Source: Mycobacterium sp. ACS1612
Lineage (GTDB): Bacteria > Actinomycetota > Actinomycetes > Mycobacteriales > Mycobacteriaceae
NCBI RefSeq assembly: GCF_001667505.1
Contig: NZ_LZHZ01000075.1
Span: 1-43,027 of the forward strand
Length of the DNA stretch: 43,027 bases
Reading direction: 5' to 3'
Every line of letters begins with the position of its first letter. Position 1 is the first letter of the stretch. Below, piece by piece: positions 16,635 through 24,665 of this stretch. A model generated the notes under the pieces. That model was given only the letters and a program-made list of their open reading frames with translations. It was not told the origin of the DNA and searched no databases. A program made the translations under genes and the position numbers.

Positions 16635-18242
16635 ATGAGCGAGTGGACCATTGGCGCGGTACTGGACGCCATCGCGGAGACGGTTCCCGACCGGTTGATG
16701 ACGGTCTGCGGCCAGCGTCGCAGCACGTTCGGCGAGTCGGCGGACCGCACCCGCCGGTGGGCCAACTTCCTTGCCGCGCAAGGATTTGGCGCCCACCGCG
16801 AGCGCTCGGAACTCGAGAACTGGGAATGCGGGCAGGACCGGGTAGCGCTCATCATGCACAACGATCTCTATCCCGACGTGGTGATCGGTTGCCTGAAGGC
16901 CCGCACCGTCCCTGCCAACGTCAACTACAACTACACGCCGCGCGAGGTCGCCGAACTACTGGACTATCTGCGTCCGCGCGCCGTCATCTATCACCGCGGA
17001 CTGGGTCCCAGGTTCGCGGACGTTTTTCCGTCAGCCCCCGCGGACCTCTTGATATCTGTGGACGACGGCAGCGACTTGGCGGAATTGCCAGGGTCGATCA
17101 CACTGGAAGATGCGCTGGCGCAAGGCGATGCGGATCAGGACATCACACCCTCGCCCGACGACGTGCTGATGGTGTGCACGGGTGGCACCACCGGACGACC
17201 CAAAGGCGTCATGTGGCGGCAGTGCGACAGCTACGTGGTATCCATGAACGGCGCCGACCACGAATCCGCCGGCGAGATACACGACAAGGTGCGCCACGGC
17301 GGGCAGCCGTGGTTCGCGGTTTCGCCGCTGATGCACGCGGCGGGTATGTGGACGGCGTTCGCGGCATTGCTGAACGGGCTACCGGTGGTGGTGTACGACC
17401 AGACGAAGTTCGACCCGCCCGCCGTGCTCGCGACCGCGCAGCGCGAGAAGGTCGGGATGATGACGATGGTCGGCGACGCGTACGCAGGGCCGCTCGTGGA
17501 GGAGCTGAGGCGGGGTTCTTACGACCTGGCGTCGATGTTCGCCATCGGCACCGGGGGAGCGGCGACCAGTCCGAAATACCAACGGGCGCTGCTGGAATTG
17601 CTGCCGCAGATCACCCTGATCAACGGCTACGGATCGTCAGAGACGGGAAACGTGGGCTTCGGCCGCAGTCAGCGCGGTGCGGAGAAGGACACCTTCGAGC
17701 TGCGGGACGGCGCGCTGGTGGTGTCCGAGGACTACAGCCGATTCCTGCAGCCCGGGGACGCGGAAATTGGCTATGTCGCGCGTGCCGGTCGCATCCCGCT
17801 CGGCTATTTCGACGACCGGGCCGCGACCGAGAAGACGTTCCCGGTCGTGGAAGGACAGCGCGTCGTGATCTCAGGGGACCGCGGAGCGCTGACGGCCGAC
17901 GGCACGATGCGCTTGTTCGGCCGCGACTCGTTGATCGTCAACACCGGCGGGGAGAAGGTGTTCGTCGAGGAGGTCGAAGAGGTGCTGCGCGCACATCCCG
18001 TTGTGGCGGACGCGCTGGTCGTTGGCAGGCCCAGCGAGCGGTGGGGCCAAGAAGTGGTCGCGTTGGTGGCGCTGCGCGACGAGGCCGACCACGCGCTGCT
18101 GCATGAACATTGCGCCGCGCACCTCGCCCGGTTCAAAACCCCCAAAGAGTTCATCATCGTCGACCAGGTCCGTCGGCTCGGCAACGGCAAAGCCGACTAC
18201 CGGTGGGCGAAAAGCACTGCGGCACAGAAAGTGCTGGCATGA
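16635..18242 (+). CDS. Acyl-CoA synthetase (AMP-forming, FadD type), fourth
   Basis: A 535-residue acyl-CoA synthetase. The P-loop TGGTTGRPKG is at 182-191, followed by YGSSETGN, SGDRG, the NTGGEKVFVEEVEEV hinge region and GNGKADYRWAK with the catalytic Lys at the C-terminus. An N-terminal insertion around 52-68 containing HRERSEL and CGQD is shared with the synthetase at 25962-27620. The two are therefore closer to each other than to the three tandem synthetases at the left end. ATG 16635 is 7 bp after the amidohydrolase stop; its own stop overlaps the next gene as ATGA. Confidence 0.92.
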   Translation: MSEWTIGAVLDAIAETVPDRLMTVCGQRRSTFGESADRTRRWANFLAAQGFGAHRERSELENWECGQDRVALIMHNDLYPDVVIGCLKARTVPANVNYNYTPREVAELLDYLRPRAVIYHRGLGPRFADVFPSAPADLLISVDDGSDLAELPGSITLEDALAQGDADQDITPSPDDVLMVCTGGTTGRPKGVMWRQCDSYVVSMNGADHESAGEIHDKVRHGGQPWFAVSPLMHAAGMWTAFAALLNGLPVVVYDQTKFDPPAVLATAQREKVGMMTMVGDAYAGPLVEELRRGSYDLASMFAIGTGGAATSPKYQRALLELLPQITLINGYGSSETGNVGFGRSQRGAEKDTFELRDGALVVSEDYSRFLQPGDAEIGYVARAGRIPLGYFDDRAATEKTFPVVEGQRVVISGDRGALTADGTMRLFGRDSLIVNTGGEKVFVEEVEEVLRAHPVVADALVVGRPSERWGQEVVALVALRDEADHALLHEHCAAHLARFKTPKEFIIVDQVRRLGNGKADYRWAKSTAAQKVLA

Positions 18243-19075
18243 CGCAGCGAGCCATCGACTGCCTTGTCAACGTGCATTTCGGTGAGACCGAGAAGCAGCC
18301 GACCTGGATGCTGAAGGTGCGCGACGACTACTTCAAGGGCCCGGAGTCGATGTTCGCGCCCGTCGACATGGCCGAACTCCTCGACGAGATGGATGAACAG
18401 GGTGTCGAGAAGGCTGTCCTGATGGACAACCTCGCCAAACCGTCGGTGACCGCGCGCAAGTTCGTCGAGGCGAAGCCGGACCGGTTCGCGTTGGCGATGG
18501 GCGGTGTCAACCTGCTGCGGCCGATACCGGCGCTTCGGGAACTCGCCGCGGTCGCCACCGATCTACCGGTCGTCTACGCCGTTGTCGGGCCGAGCTTCTG
18601 GGCCGACGGGCAATATCCGCCCAGCGACGCGGTGTACTACCCGCTCTACACCAAGTGCGCCGAGATCGAACTGCCGTTGTGCGTCAACACCGGTATCCCG
18701 GGACCGCCGATCCCCGGCGAGGTGCAGAACCCGATCCACCTGGACCGGGTGTGCGTGCGGTTCCCCGAACTCAAGTTGTGCATGATTCACGGGGCAGATC
18801 CGTGGTGGGACATCGCGATCCGCCTGCTGATCAAGTACCAGAATCTGCGGTTGATGACGTCGGCGTGGTCGCCGAAGCGGCTACCGGAAAGCCTGTTGCA
18901 CCACATGCGGACCCGCGGTGCCGACAAGGTGATCTACGCATCGGACTGGCCGGTGCTCAAGATGCGTCGCGTCGTGCCCGAGGCGGTTGCGTTGGATCTG
19001 CCAGCCGAGGTGCTCGACAACTATCTGTACCGCAACGCGGACGAATTCTTCTTCGGTCGGACAAGGGAGCAGTGA
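18239..19075 (+). CDS. Amidohydrolase-family protein (second)
   Basis: A 278-residue amidohydrolase 2 family protein, shorter than its neighbour at 15425-16627. The N-terminal DCLVNVHFGE keeps a single His. Central IHGADPWWD and C-terminal YASDWPVLKM correspond to metal-ligand strands of the barrel, the last Asp being the usual catalytic or metal residue. ATG 18239 overlaps the synthetase stop as ATGA; the open frame upstream of it has no family character. The stop shares a base with the ATG of the acyl-CoA dehydrogenase (TGATG). Two different amidohydrolases in one operon suggest successive or alternative hydrolytic or decarboxylative steps. Confidence 0.85.
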   Translation: MTQRAIDCLVNVHFGETEKQPTWMLKVRDDYFKGPESMFAPVDMAELLDEMDEQGVEKAVLMDNLAKPSVTARKFVEAKPDRFALAMGGVNLLRPIPALRELAAVATDLPVVYAVVGPSFWADGQYPPSDAVYYPLYTKCAEIELPLCVNTGIPGPPIPGEVQNPIHLDRVCVRFPELKLCMIHGADPWWDIAIRLLIKYQNLRLMTSAWSPKRLPESLLHHMRTRGADKVIYASDWPVLKMRRVVPEAVALDLPAEVLDNYLYRNADEFFFGRTREQ

Positions 19076-20112
19076 TGGATCGCTACGAACTGCGCAGAAT
19101 CGACTACAGCCTCACGCGCGACCATGAGGCGCTGCAGGCGGCGTACAAGGATTTCTTCAAGACGCACTGCTCGATCGAAACCGTCCGCGCCGCAGAGGAG
19201 TCAGGATTCGACAAGAACCTGTGGGAACGCCTGTGCGCCATGGGCGCGACCACGATGGCGCTGCCGGAGGCCGTCGGCGGGGACGGGGCGACAATGGTCG
19301 ACCTGACACTGGTGGCCGAGGAGATCGGCCGCTCGCTGGCACCGGTGCCGTGGATCGACCACGTGTGCGCGGCCCGGCTGCTGGCACGCCTGGGCGCACC
19401 GGAAGCCGACGTCGTCCACGGCAAGCAACTGGCGGCGTTCGACCCGCAGCACGACAACCTGTCCGGGGTGCGGTTGCTTCCCACCGGTTCGATCGCCGAC
19501 CACATCGTTGTGCGCGACGGCGAAGAGATCGTCCGACTGACCTTCGTGACCCGGCCGGCCAAGGTCGACAACATCGGCTGCTTGCCGATGGCGTGGATCG
19601 ACCCCGCCGCCGCCGACACCCGGACCGTGCTGGCCGGCGGCACCGATGCGTTGGCGCAATATCAACGCGCGCTGGACGAATGGCGGGTGCTCACCGCCGC
19701 AGCGCTGGTGGGTCTGGTCGAGGAGACGCTGAGCATCGCGGCCGAGTTCGCCAAGACGCGCTACACGCTGGGCGTTCCGATCTCGACGCTGCAGGGCATC
19801 TCGCACCCGCTGGCCAACATCGCGATCACCGTGCAGGGCGGGCGGAACCTCGCTCGCCGGGCGGCGTGGTTTTTGGACAACGAACCTGACGAGCGGCCCG
19901 AACTCGCACCGTCGGCGTTCGTGTTCATGGCAGAGGAAGCATCGAAGGCCGCGACGATGTGTGTGCACGTCCAGGGTGGTCTCGGCGTGTCGGCGGAGGC
20001 GGCGGCGACGGCGTATCTGGTGCGTGCACGCGGATGGTCGTTGGCGGGTGGCGATCCGGGCGCCAGCGCGAAGTACATCGCGCAGATCGTCTCCGCTCGG
20101 GAAAGCAGGTAA
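19075..20112 (+). CDS. Acyl-CoA dehydrogenase, smaller subunit type
   Basis: A 345-residue acyl-CoA dehydrogenase family protein, shorter than the usual 380-400. N-terminal helices contain LPEAVGGDGATMVD and EEIGRSLAP. The middle beta domain is reduced. The C-terminal helical domain has GVPISTLQGISHPLAN and the HVQGGLGVS region. Together with the full-length partner directly downstream it forms a pair like the alpha2beta2 FadE heteromers of mycobacterial steroid side-chain degradation. In those, one subunit lacks part of the FAD site or the base. ATG 19075 is chosen by the TGATG overlap with the preceding gene. Confidence 0.88.
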   Translation: MDRYELRRIDYSLTRDHEALQAAYKDFFKTHCSIETVRAAEESGFDKNLWERLCAMGATTMALPEAVGGDGATMVDLTLVAEEIGRSLAPVPWIDHVCAARLLARLGAPEADVVHGKQLAAFDPQHDNLSGVRLLPTGSIADHIVVRDGEEIVRLTFVTRPAKVDNIGCLPMAWIDPAAADTRTVLAGGTDALAQYQRALDEWRVLTAAALVGLVEETLSIAAEFAKTRYTLGVPISTLQGISHPLANIAITVQGGRNLARRAAWFLDNEPDERPELAPSAFVFMAEEASKAATMCVHVQGGLGVSAEAAATAYLVRARGWSLAGGDPGASAKYIAQIVSARESR

Positions 20113-20120
20113 GGGGCGCA

Positions 20121-21320
20121 ATGGATTTCTCACGGGTTCAGCTGGCCGATGACGACCAGGCCTTCCTCGAAGAGGCACGCGATTTCCTGCGTACGCACGT
20201 CACCGAAGACGTGATTCGGCGTGACCGCGAGACGGGCGACAACTTCGACGAGGCCGTGCACCTCGCGCTCGGCGCCGCGGGATACCTGGCCAAAGAGTGG
20301 AAGCCGGAGTCCGAGGGCGGTTTCAACCGCGTCCGACGCCGCATCTGGGAACTGGAGAAACGCCGCGCGCACGTGCCATGGGTGACGTCAGGCACCACCG
20401 CGATGATCGCGCGATCGGTGGAAAAGTTCGGCTCACCGGAACTGAAGGCGGAAGTGATGCCCGGCGTATTCAGCGGACACATCCGGCTGTGCCTCGGCTA
20501 CACCGAACCCGAAGGCGGCTCGGACGTCGCGACATGCAAGACCCGCGCGGTGCGGGAAGCGGATGGGTCAAGCTGGATTATCAATGGTTCCAAGATGTTC
20601 ACCACCGGCGCGCACAACTGCCAGTACGTCTTCCTGATCACCAACACCGACCCCGACGCGCCAAAGCACAAGAGCCTGACTATGTTTCTGGTCCCGCTCG
20701 ACTCGCCGGGCATCGAGATCCAAGGCATCCGCACGGTGGACGGCGACCGCACCAACATCGTCTACTACAGCGACGTCCGCATCGACGACAAGTACCGATT
20801 GGGTGAGGTCAACGACGGTTGGACGGTGGTGCGGGAACCCCTCAATGTAGAACACGGCGCGGTCGACGCCGCTCCCGACGGGTTGCAGGACGTGTCGATC
20901 ATGATGCATCAGGCCGGCTTCATGGCGGCGGCGGTCGACAAGACCGCGGCCAAGGTCGCCGAACCCGATCCCAACGGCCGCCGCCTGATCGATGACGCAT
21001 CGGTGGCATATCGACTGGGCCGCAGCGTGGCCCGGATGGAAGCGTCGCTGTCAGCGTCGTCCATCTTCGGCCGGGTGGCGCTGGCACAGACGATGCGCGA
21101 CATCTCGCCGGACCTGATGGACATACTGGGCACCGCGGCGTCGCTGCCCGTCGGCACCGATGGTGCCGCGGACGACGGAGCGTCGGAATACGTCTACCGC
21201 TTCGCACCGCTGGTCGGCATCTACGGCGGCACCCTCGAGGTGTTCCGGAACATGATCGCTCAGTATGTGCTGGGGCTGGGCAAGCCGGCTTACGCACCGC
21301 CCGCGCAGCAGGCTTCCTGA
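20121..21320 (+). CDS. Acyl-CoA dehydrogenase, full-length subunit
   Basis: A 399-residue FAD-dependent acyl-CoA dehydrogenase. It has the flavin-binding LCLGYTEPEGGSD (about 123-135) and WIINGSKMFTTGA (152-164), and a C-terminal IYGGTLEVFRN (367-377). The residue before GGT is Tyr, so the medium-chain-type YEGT glutamate is absent. Glu244 (NVEHG) is a possible base by analogy with the NER position of mycobacterial FadE proteins; this is inference. ATG 20121 has AAGGGG upstream. It ends the operon, convergent with the Ltp-type gene after 66 bp. Confidence 0.92.
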   Translation: MDFSRVQLADDDQAFLEEARDFLRTHVTEDVIRRDRETGDNFDEAVHLALGAAGYLAKEWKPESEGGFNRVRRRIWELEKRRAHVPWVTSGTTAMIARSVEKFGSPELKAEVMPGVFSGHIRLCLGYTEPEGGSDVATCKTRAVREADGSSWIINGSKMFTTGAHNCQYVFLITNTDPDAPKHKSLTMFLVPLDSPGIEIQGIRTVDGDRTNIVYYSDVRIDDKYRLGEVNDGWTVVREPLNVEHGAVDAAPDGLQDVSIMMHQAGFMAAAVDKTAAKVAEPDPNGRRLIDDASVAYRLGRSVARMEASLSASSIFGRVALAQTMRDISPDLMDILGTAASLPVGTDGAADDGASEYVYRFAPLVGIYGGTLEVFRNMIAQYVLGLGKPAYAPPAQQAS

Positions 21321-21386
21321 CGGGAGCAGTCGCAAGGTGATCGAAATCGCCGGCGCTTCCGGGCTTTTCGCGTCTACTCGCGGGGG

Positions 21387-22532
21387 TCAGGTGGTCAAGA
21401 TTGTTGCCGCGGCGGTGCCGGGTGCGCCGTACAACTGGGAGAATGCGACCTTTGGGTCGCCGGGCACCTGGCGATCGCCCGCCTCGCCGCGCAGTTGCCG
21501 GACGATCTCGTGGATCTGCCGCAGCCCTGACGCGCCGATCGGTTCACCGTTGGCGATCAGCCCGCCGTCGGTGTTGACGGGCATCGCGCCGTGGATCTCG
21601 GTGGCGCCGTCGGCCAGCAGCTTCTCCTGTTCGCCATCGGCGCAGAAGCCGCACTCGGCCATGTGGATGATCTCGGCGCCAGCGTCGGTATCCTGCAGTT
21701 GGATCACGTCGACGTCTTCGGGTGCGACGCCGGCCTTTTCAAAGGCGGCCTTGGCCGCGTACACCGTCGGCGATACGTCCTCGTCGACGGGCGCGAACGT
21801 CGTGTTCACCTCGTAGGCACCGTATCTGCGGGTGCGGACCTCGACGGCTCGCAGGTATACCGGCTTCGAGGTGTAGCGGTGCGCGATGTCCGCACGGCAC
21901 ATGACCACCGCTGCGGCGCCTTCGTCGGGCGCACAGAACATGTACTGCGTCAGCGGATAGTTCAGCATCGTCGAGTTGAGGATGTCGTCCTCGGCGATCG
22001 GTTTGCGCCGGAACGCGTTCCGATTGAGCGCACCGTTGCGGAAGTTCTTCGCAGCCACCTTGGCGAGAGATTGCTGTGAGATGCCGTGGTCGTTGAGGTA
22101 CCGGTTGGCCTTCATGCCGAAGAATTGTGTGGTGAGGTACTGGCCGTTCTCGGCGTACCAGCGCGGCATGCCCACCAGGGCCGGATCCTCGGTGAACGCG
22201 CCGCGGGGGTGCTTGTCGAGGCCGACGGCGATGCCGATGTCGTAGTCGCCCAACCGAATTCCGTCGGCGCACGCCTTGGCAGCGCTGGCCGCGGTCGCGC
22301 ATGCGTTGAACACATTGGTGAAGGGGATACCGGTCAGTCCGACCATGCCGACGATCGCATCAGGGTTGGCAACCGTCCAACTACCGCCGGTGGCGAACTG
22401 GATATCGCCCCACTGCACGCCGGCATCCGCGACGGCGGCGAAGATCGCGTCGACCCCCATCTGCATCGCCGACTTGCCCTCGAAGCGGCCGAACGGGTGC
22501 AGGCCCACGCCGATGATGGCCACGTCGTACAT
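21387..22532 (-). CDS. Ltp/SCP-x thiolase-like protein, probable non-thiolytic (aldolase-type)
   Basis: A 381-residue thiolase-superfamily protein of the lipid-transfer/SCP-x branch. Cys78 in NACATAAS corresponds to the thiolase nucleophile. The other catalytic positions are changed: HDCF is QLQD (Gln280), GHP is GEP with Glu330, and the C-terminal loop reads QLYGAPG with Tyr368. Such losses are typical of Ltp2-like proteins, which act as retro-aldolases on CoA thioesters together with a small DUF35 (OB-fold/zinc ribbon) partner. No DUF35 gene is visible in this window. Palindrome site 5 lies 33 bp upstream of ATG 22532. Confidence 0.85.
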   Translation of the reverse strand: MYDVAIIGVGLHPFGRFEGKSAMQMGVDAIFAAVADAGVQWGDIQFATGGSWTVANPDAIVGMVGLTGIPFTNVFNACATAASAAKACADGIRLGDYDIGIAVGLDKHPRGAFTEDPALVGMPRWYAENGQYLTTQFFGMKANRYLNDHGISQQSLAKVAAKNFRNGALNRNAFRRKPIAEDDILNSTMLNYPLTQYMFCAPDEGAAAVVMCRADIAHRYTSKPVYLRAVEVRTRRYGAYEVNTTFAPVDEDVSPTVYAAKAAFEKAGVAPEDVDVIQLQDTDAGAEIIHMAECGFCADGEQEKLLADGATEIHGAMPVNTDGGLIANGEPIGASGLRQIHEIVRQLRGEAGDRQVPGDPKVAFSQLYGAPGTAAATILTT

Positions 22533-22564
22533 CCGAGTCCCTCCTCAGAGCCGCTGAAGAAGCC

Positions 22565-22583
22565 AACTGTAAACGTTACAGTA
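22565..22583. promoter_or_regulatory. 19-bp palindromic operator, site 5
   Basis: AACTGTAAACGTTACAGTA matches the consensus at 15 of 16 fixed positions, with a perfect right half. It sits in the 51-bp gap between the NYN-domain gene (stop at 22584) and the Ltp-type gene (start 22532), so it must serve the latter. Confidence 0.8.
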
Positions 22584-22961
22584 TCAAGCCTGCGGTTCGA
22601 TGATGGCGCGGAGCCGCTCTGCCGGGAACACAGACGCGCCCGCGTGTTGGACGCGGGCAGACAGTGTGCGATCGGAAGTGGCGACGCAGACCTGTTCGGG
22701 CTGGGCGTCGGCGCATACCAGTCGGACGATCTCGTCATCGGCCGAGTTCGGGGCCGGCCGTGGCGCATGCCGAACTGCGATCACCGCCGACTCGATCGGT
22801 GGCGACGGCGGCTGCTCGAAGACCACGGTCACGTCGGCATGTTCGGTGGCTGCCCACTGCTCGAGCCGTTCCACCAGAGTCGCCATCGCGCGGCGGCGGT
22901 CTCGCCACCAGCCGTCGGGCCGTGACCCGATCACGTTCATGCCGTCGACGATCCACCGCAC
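22584..22961 (-). CDS. NYN/PIN-like domain protein
   Basis: A 125-residue protein of the NYN (YacP-like, PIN-fold) type, predicted RNA-processing nucleases. Acidic residues that would bind metal are visible in IVDGMNVIG (N-terminal strand), ADDEIVRLV and VATSDRTLSARV. GTG 22961 starts the protein directly at the first core strand. It has no link to catabolism and looks like an unrelated gene between two regulon members. Palindrome site 5 lies after its stop, not before its start, so it is probably outside the regulon. Confidence 0.78.
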   Translation of the reverse strand: MRWIVDGMNVIGSRPDGWWRDRRRAMATLVERLEQWAATEHADVTVVFEQPPSPPIESAVIAVRHAPRPAPNSADDEIVRLVCADAQPEQVCVATSDRTLSARVQHAGASVFPAERLRAIIEPQA

Positions 22962-22995
22962 CCACCCAGGCTAGGCGGTCGGCGGCGTTTGGCGA

Positions 22996-23052
22996 CGAAA
23001 CGGCATTCCAGTACGGAAAGTTCGAGTAGAGGCGTGCTGGAATGCCGTTTCG
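22996..23052. terminator. Long hairpin between CoA-transferase and NYN genes
   Basis: Arms 22996-23015 and 23033-23052 pair over 20 bp with one T-G wobble around a 17-base loop; the outer 16 bp (CGAAACGGCATTCCAG) are a perfect inverted repeat. It follows the CoA-transferase stop (23060) by 7 bp on the minus strand and precedes the NYN GTG. It could be a terminator without a T-tract or a dispersed palindromic repeat. Confidence 0.6.
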
Positions 23053-23059
23053 GCGAAGG

Positions 23060-24286
23060 CTAGGCGATGGCGCCGGAGTTCTTGAGCTCCTCGATCCGGT
23101 CCCAGTCCATGCCCATATCCATCAACACCAACTCGGTGTGCTCGGATGCCTGGGGAGCGCGCGTCGTCTCCAGCGGTTCGTGGTTGAACTGCACCGGGCC
23201 GCGAACGACTTTGAACGGCTTACCGCCATCGCTCGCCTCGACTTCGACGATCATGTCGTTGGCGATCGCCTGCTCATCGGTGCTGAGGTCGGTGAAGCTC
23301 TGAAACGGTGCCCACTGCCCCTTCATCGTCTTCAGGTGCTGACGCCAGTATTCGAATGGCTTGCTGCGGACCTGCTCTGCAATGAGTTCGACTGCGGCGG
23401 AAGCATTCTCGATCAGCGGAAGCACGTCGGAGAATCGCGGATCGTCGGCCAGTTCGGGCAAGCCGAGATGGTCGAACGCGTCGCGGATGTAGCCGGTCGG
23501 GCTGACGATGCACAGGTTGATGGTGCCGCCATCCGACGTCAGATAGTTGCCCATGAACGGATTCACCGTCGGGCCTGCCGCCCCTGGCATTATGGAACGC
23601 ATCGTCTCGCCGGTCTCCATTCCTTGCGTCATGCTGGCGCCGCCCGCCCACCAGGCAGTGCTCAACAGCGAAACATCCAGTTCGACCGCCTCGCCGGTGC
23701 GGTCCCGGTGAAACAGCGCCGCTGAGATCCCGCCGGCGATGAACATGCCGCCGATCGAGTCGCCGAACGCTGGAATGCCTTGTGACAGCGCGCCTCCCAG
23801 ACCTTCGGGCGTCAAAGCGTGCCCGACGCCGCTACGTGTCCAGAACGCGGTGCCGTCGAACCCTCCGGTGTCGCGTTCGGGTCCCTTGTCGCCGTAAGCG
23901 CTGCCGCGGGCGTAGATGATGTTCGGGTTCACCGCGCGGATGTGCTCGACGTCGAACTTGTTCTTCTGCCGCTGGGCGGGCATGTAGTTGGTAAGGAACA
24001 CGTCGGCGGTCTTGGCGATCTCGTAGAGCACCTCCTGTCCGCCTGGCGTCGAGACGTCGATCCCGACGCTGCGCTTACCGCGATTGGGGTGCTCGATCAG
24101 CGGATGCCGATTCGGGTCCAGTTGGAAGCCACCCATGTTGATGAACCCGCGCTGGGTATCGCCACGGACCGGATGCTCCACCTTGATGACGTCTGCGCCC
24201 CAGTCGGCCAGGATCGCTCCAGCCGCGGGGACGAACGTGAACTGCGCGACTTCGAGGACCCGCACGCCCTCCATCACCTTGATCAA
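23060..24286 (-). CDS. Family III CoA-transferase (CaiB/BaiF type)
   Basis: A 408-residue class III CoA-transferase, which moves CoA from one acyl-CoA to a free acid. The family pattern VLEVAQFTFVPAAGAILADWGADVIKVE is near the N-terminus (given here by its range, about 10-37), and the catalytic Asp176 is in FGDSIGG. The likely start is TTG 24286, preceded by GAAGAGG at good spacing; GTG 24277 and ATG 24274 are alternatives without that site. Palindrome site 6 lies 31 bp upstream. It gives the pathway an ATP-independent way of activating or recycling an acid next to the five synthetases. Confidence 0.9.
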   Translation of the reverse strand: MIKVMEGVRVLEVAQFTFVPAAGAILADWGADVIKVEHPVRGDTQRGFINMGGFQLDPNRHPLIEHPNRGKRSVGIDVSTPGGQEVLYEIAKTADVFLTNYMPAQRQKNKFDVEHIRAVNPNIIYARGSAYGDKGPERDTGGFDGTAFWTRSGVGHALTPEGLGGALSQGIPAFGDSIGGMFIAGGISAALFHRDRTGEAVELDVSLLSTAWWAGGASMTQGMETGETMRSIMPGAAGPTVNPFMGNYLTSDGGTINLCIVSPTGYIRDAFDHLGLPELADDPRFSDVLPLIENASAAVELIAEQVRSKPFEYWRQHLKTMKGQWAPFQSFTDLSTDEQAIANDMIVEVEASDGGKPFKVVRGPVQFNHEPLETTRAPQASEHTELVLMDMGMDWDRIEELKNSGAIA

Positions 24287-24317
24287 GTGAAGCCTCTTCC
24301 CACTCGTTGAAGTAACC

Positions 24318-24336
24318 TACTGTAATAGTTACAGTT
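24318..24336. promoter_or_regulatory. 19-bp palindromic operator, site 6
   Basis: TACTGTAATAGTTACAGTT matches the consensus at 15 of 16 fixed positions and is perfectly symmetric over its inner 17 bp. It is 31 bp upstream of the CoA-transferase TTG. On the plus strand it also precedes the GTG at 24375 of a decayed reading frame, so it may once have been a divergent operator. Confidence 0.8.
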
Positions 24337-24374
24337 GATCGTCCCGCGAGGTCCGATTGTACGAGGTGACAGGG

Positions 24375-24665
24375 TGAGCACCACCGAGAATCGGGTAGAA
24401 CGGACCGAGACCAGCGTCGAGGTGGGCGACCGCGCCGCGACGCCTTGCAGGCGCTGTCATGTCGCGGTCGACGGAACGTGGAATGAGCATCGCGCGACGT
24501 GTCCGCACTGGGTCGTTCGGCGTCAACGGCGGCATGTTCTACGGCGCCGACGCGCCGTTCGGCGGCTACCAGAACAGCGGTGTCGGTCGGCAGTGCGGAA
24601 TCGAGGGCTTCCAGCAGTATCTCGAGACCAAGACCATCGGGTGTCGAACGCCCCGAAAGAGCTAG
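24375..24665 (+). pseudogene. Aldehyde dehydrogenase remnant (C-terminal end only)
   Basis: From about 24459 the frame encodes the last part of an aldehyde dehydrogenase: RRVRTGSFGVNGG, then GADAPFGGYQNSGVGRQ and a C-terminal EGFQQYLETKTIG. This is the usual end of ALDH proteins, without the catalytic Cys/Glu core. Upstream, GTG 24375 with a GAGGTGACAGG leader could be the original start, but it reads in another frame. The simplest reading is a large internal deletion that joined a 5' end to a 3' end. The stop at 24663-24665 overlaps the convergent P450 stop. Also possible is a horizontally acquired fragment. Confidence 0.75.
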
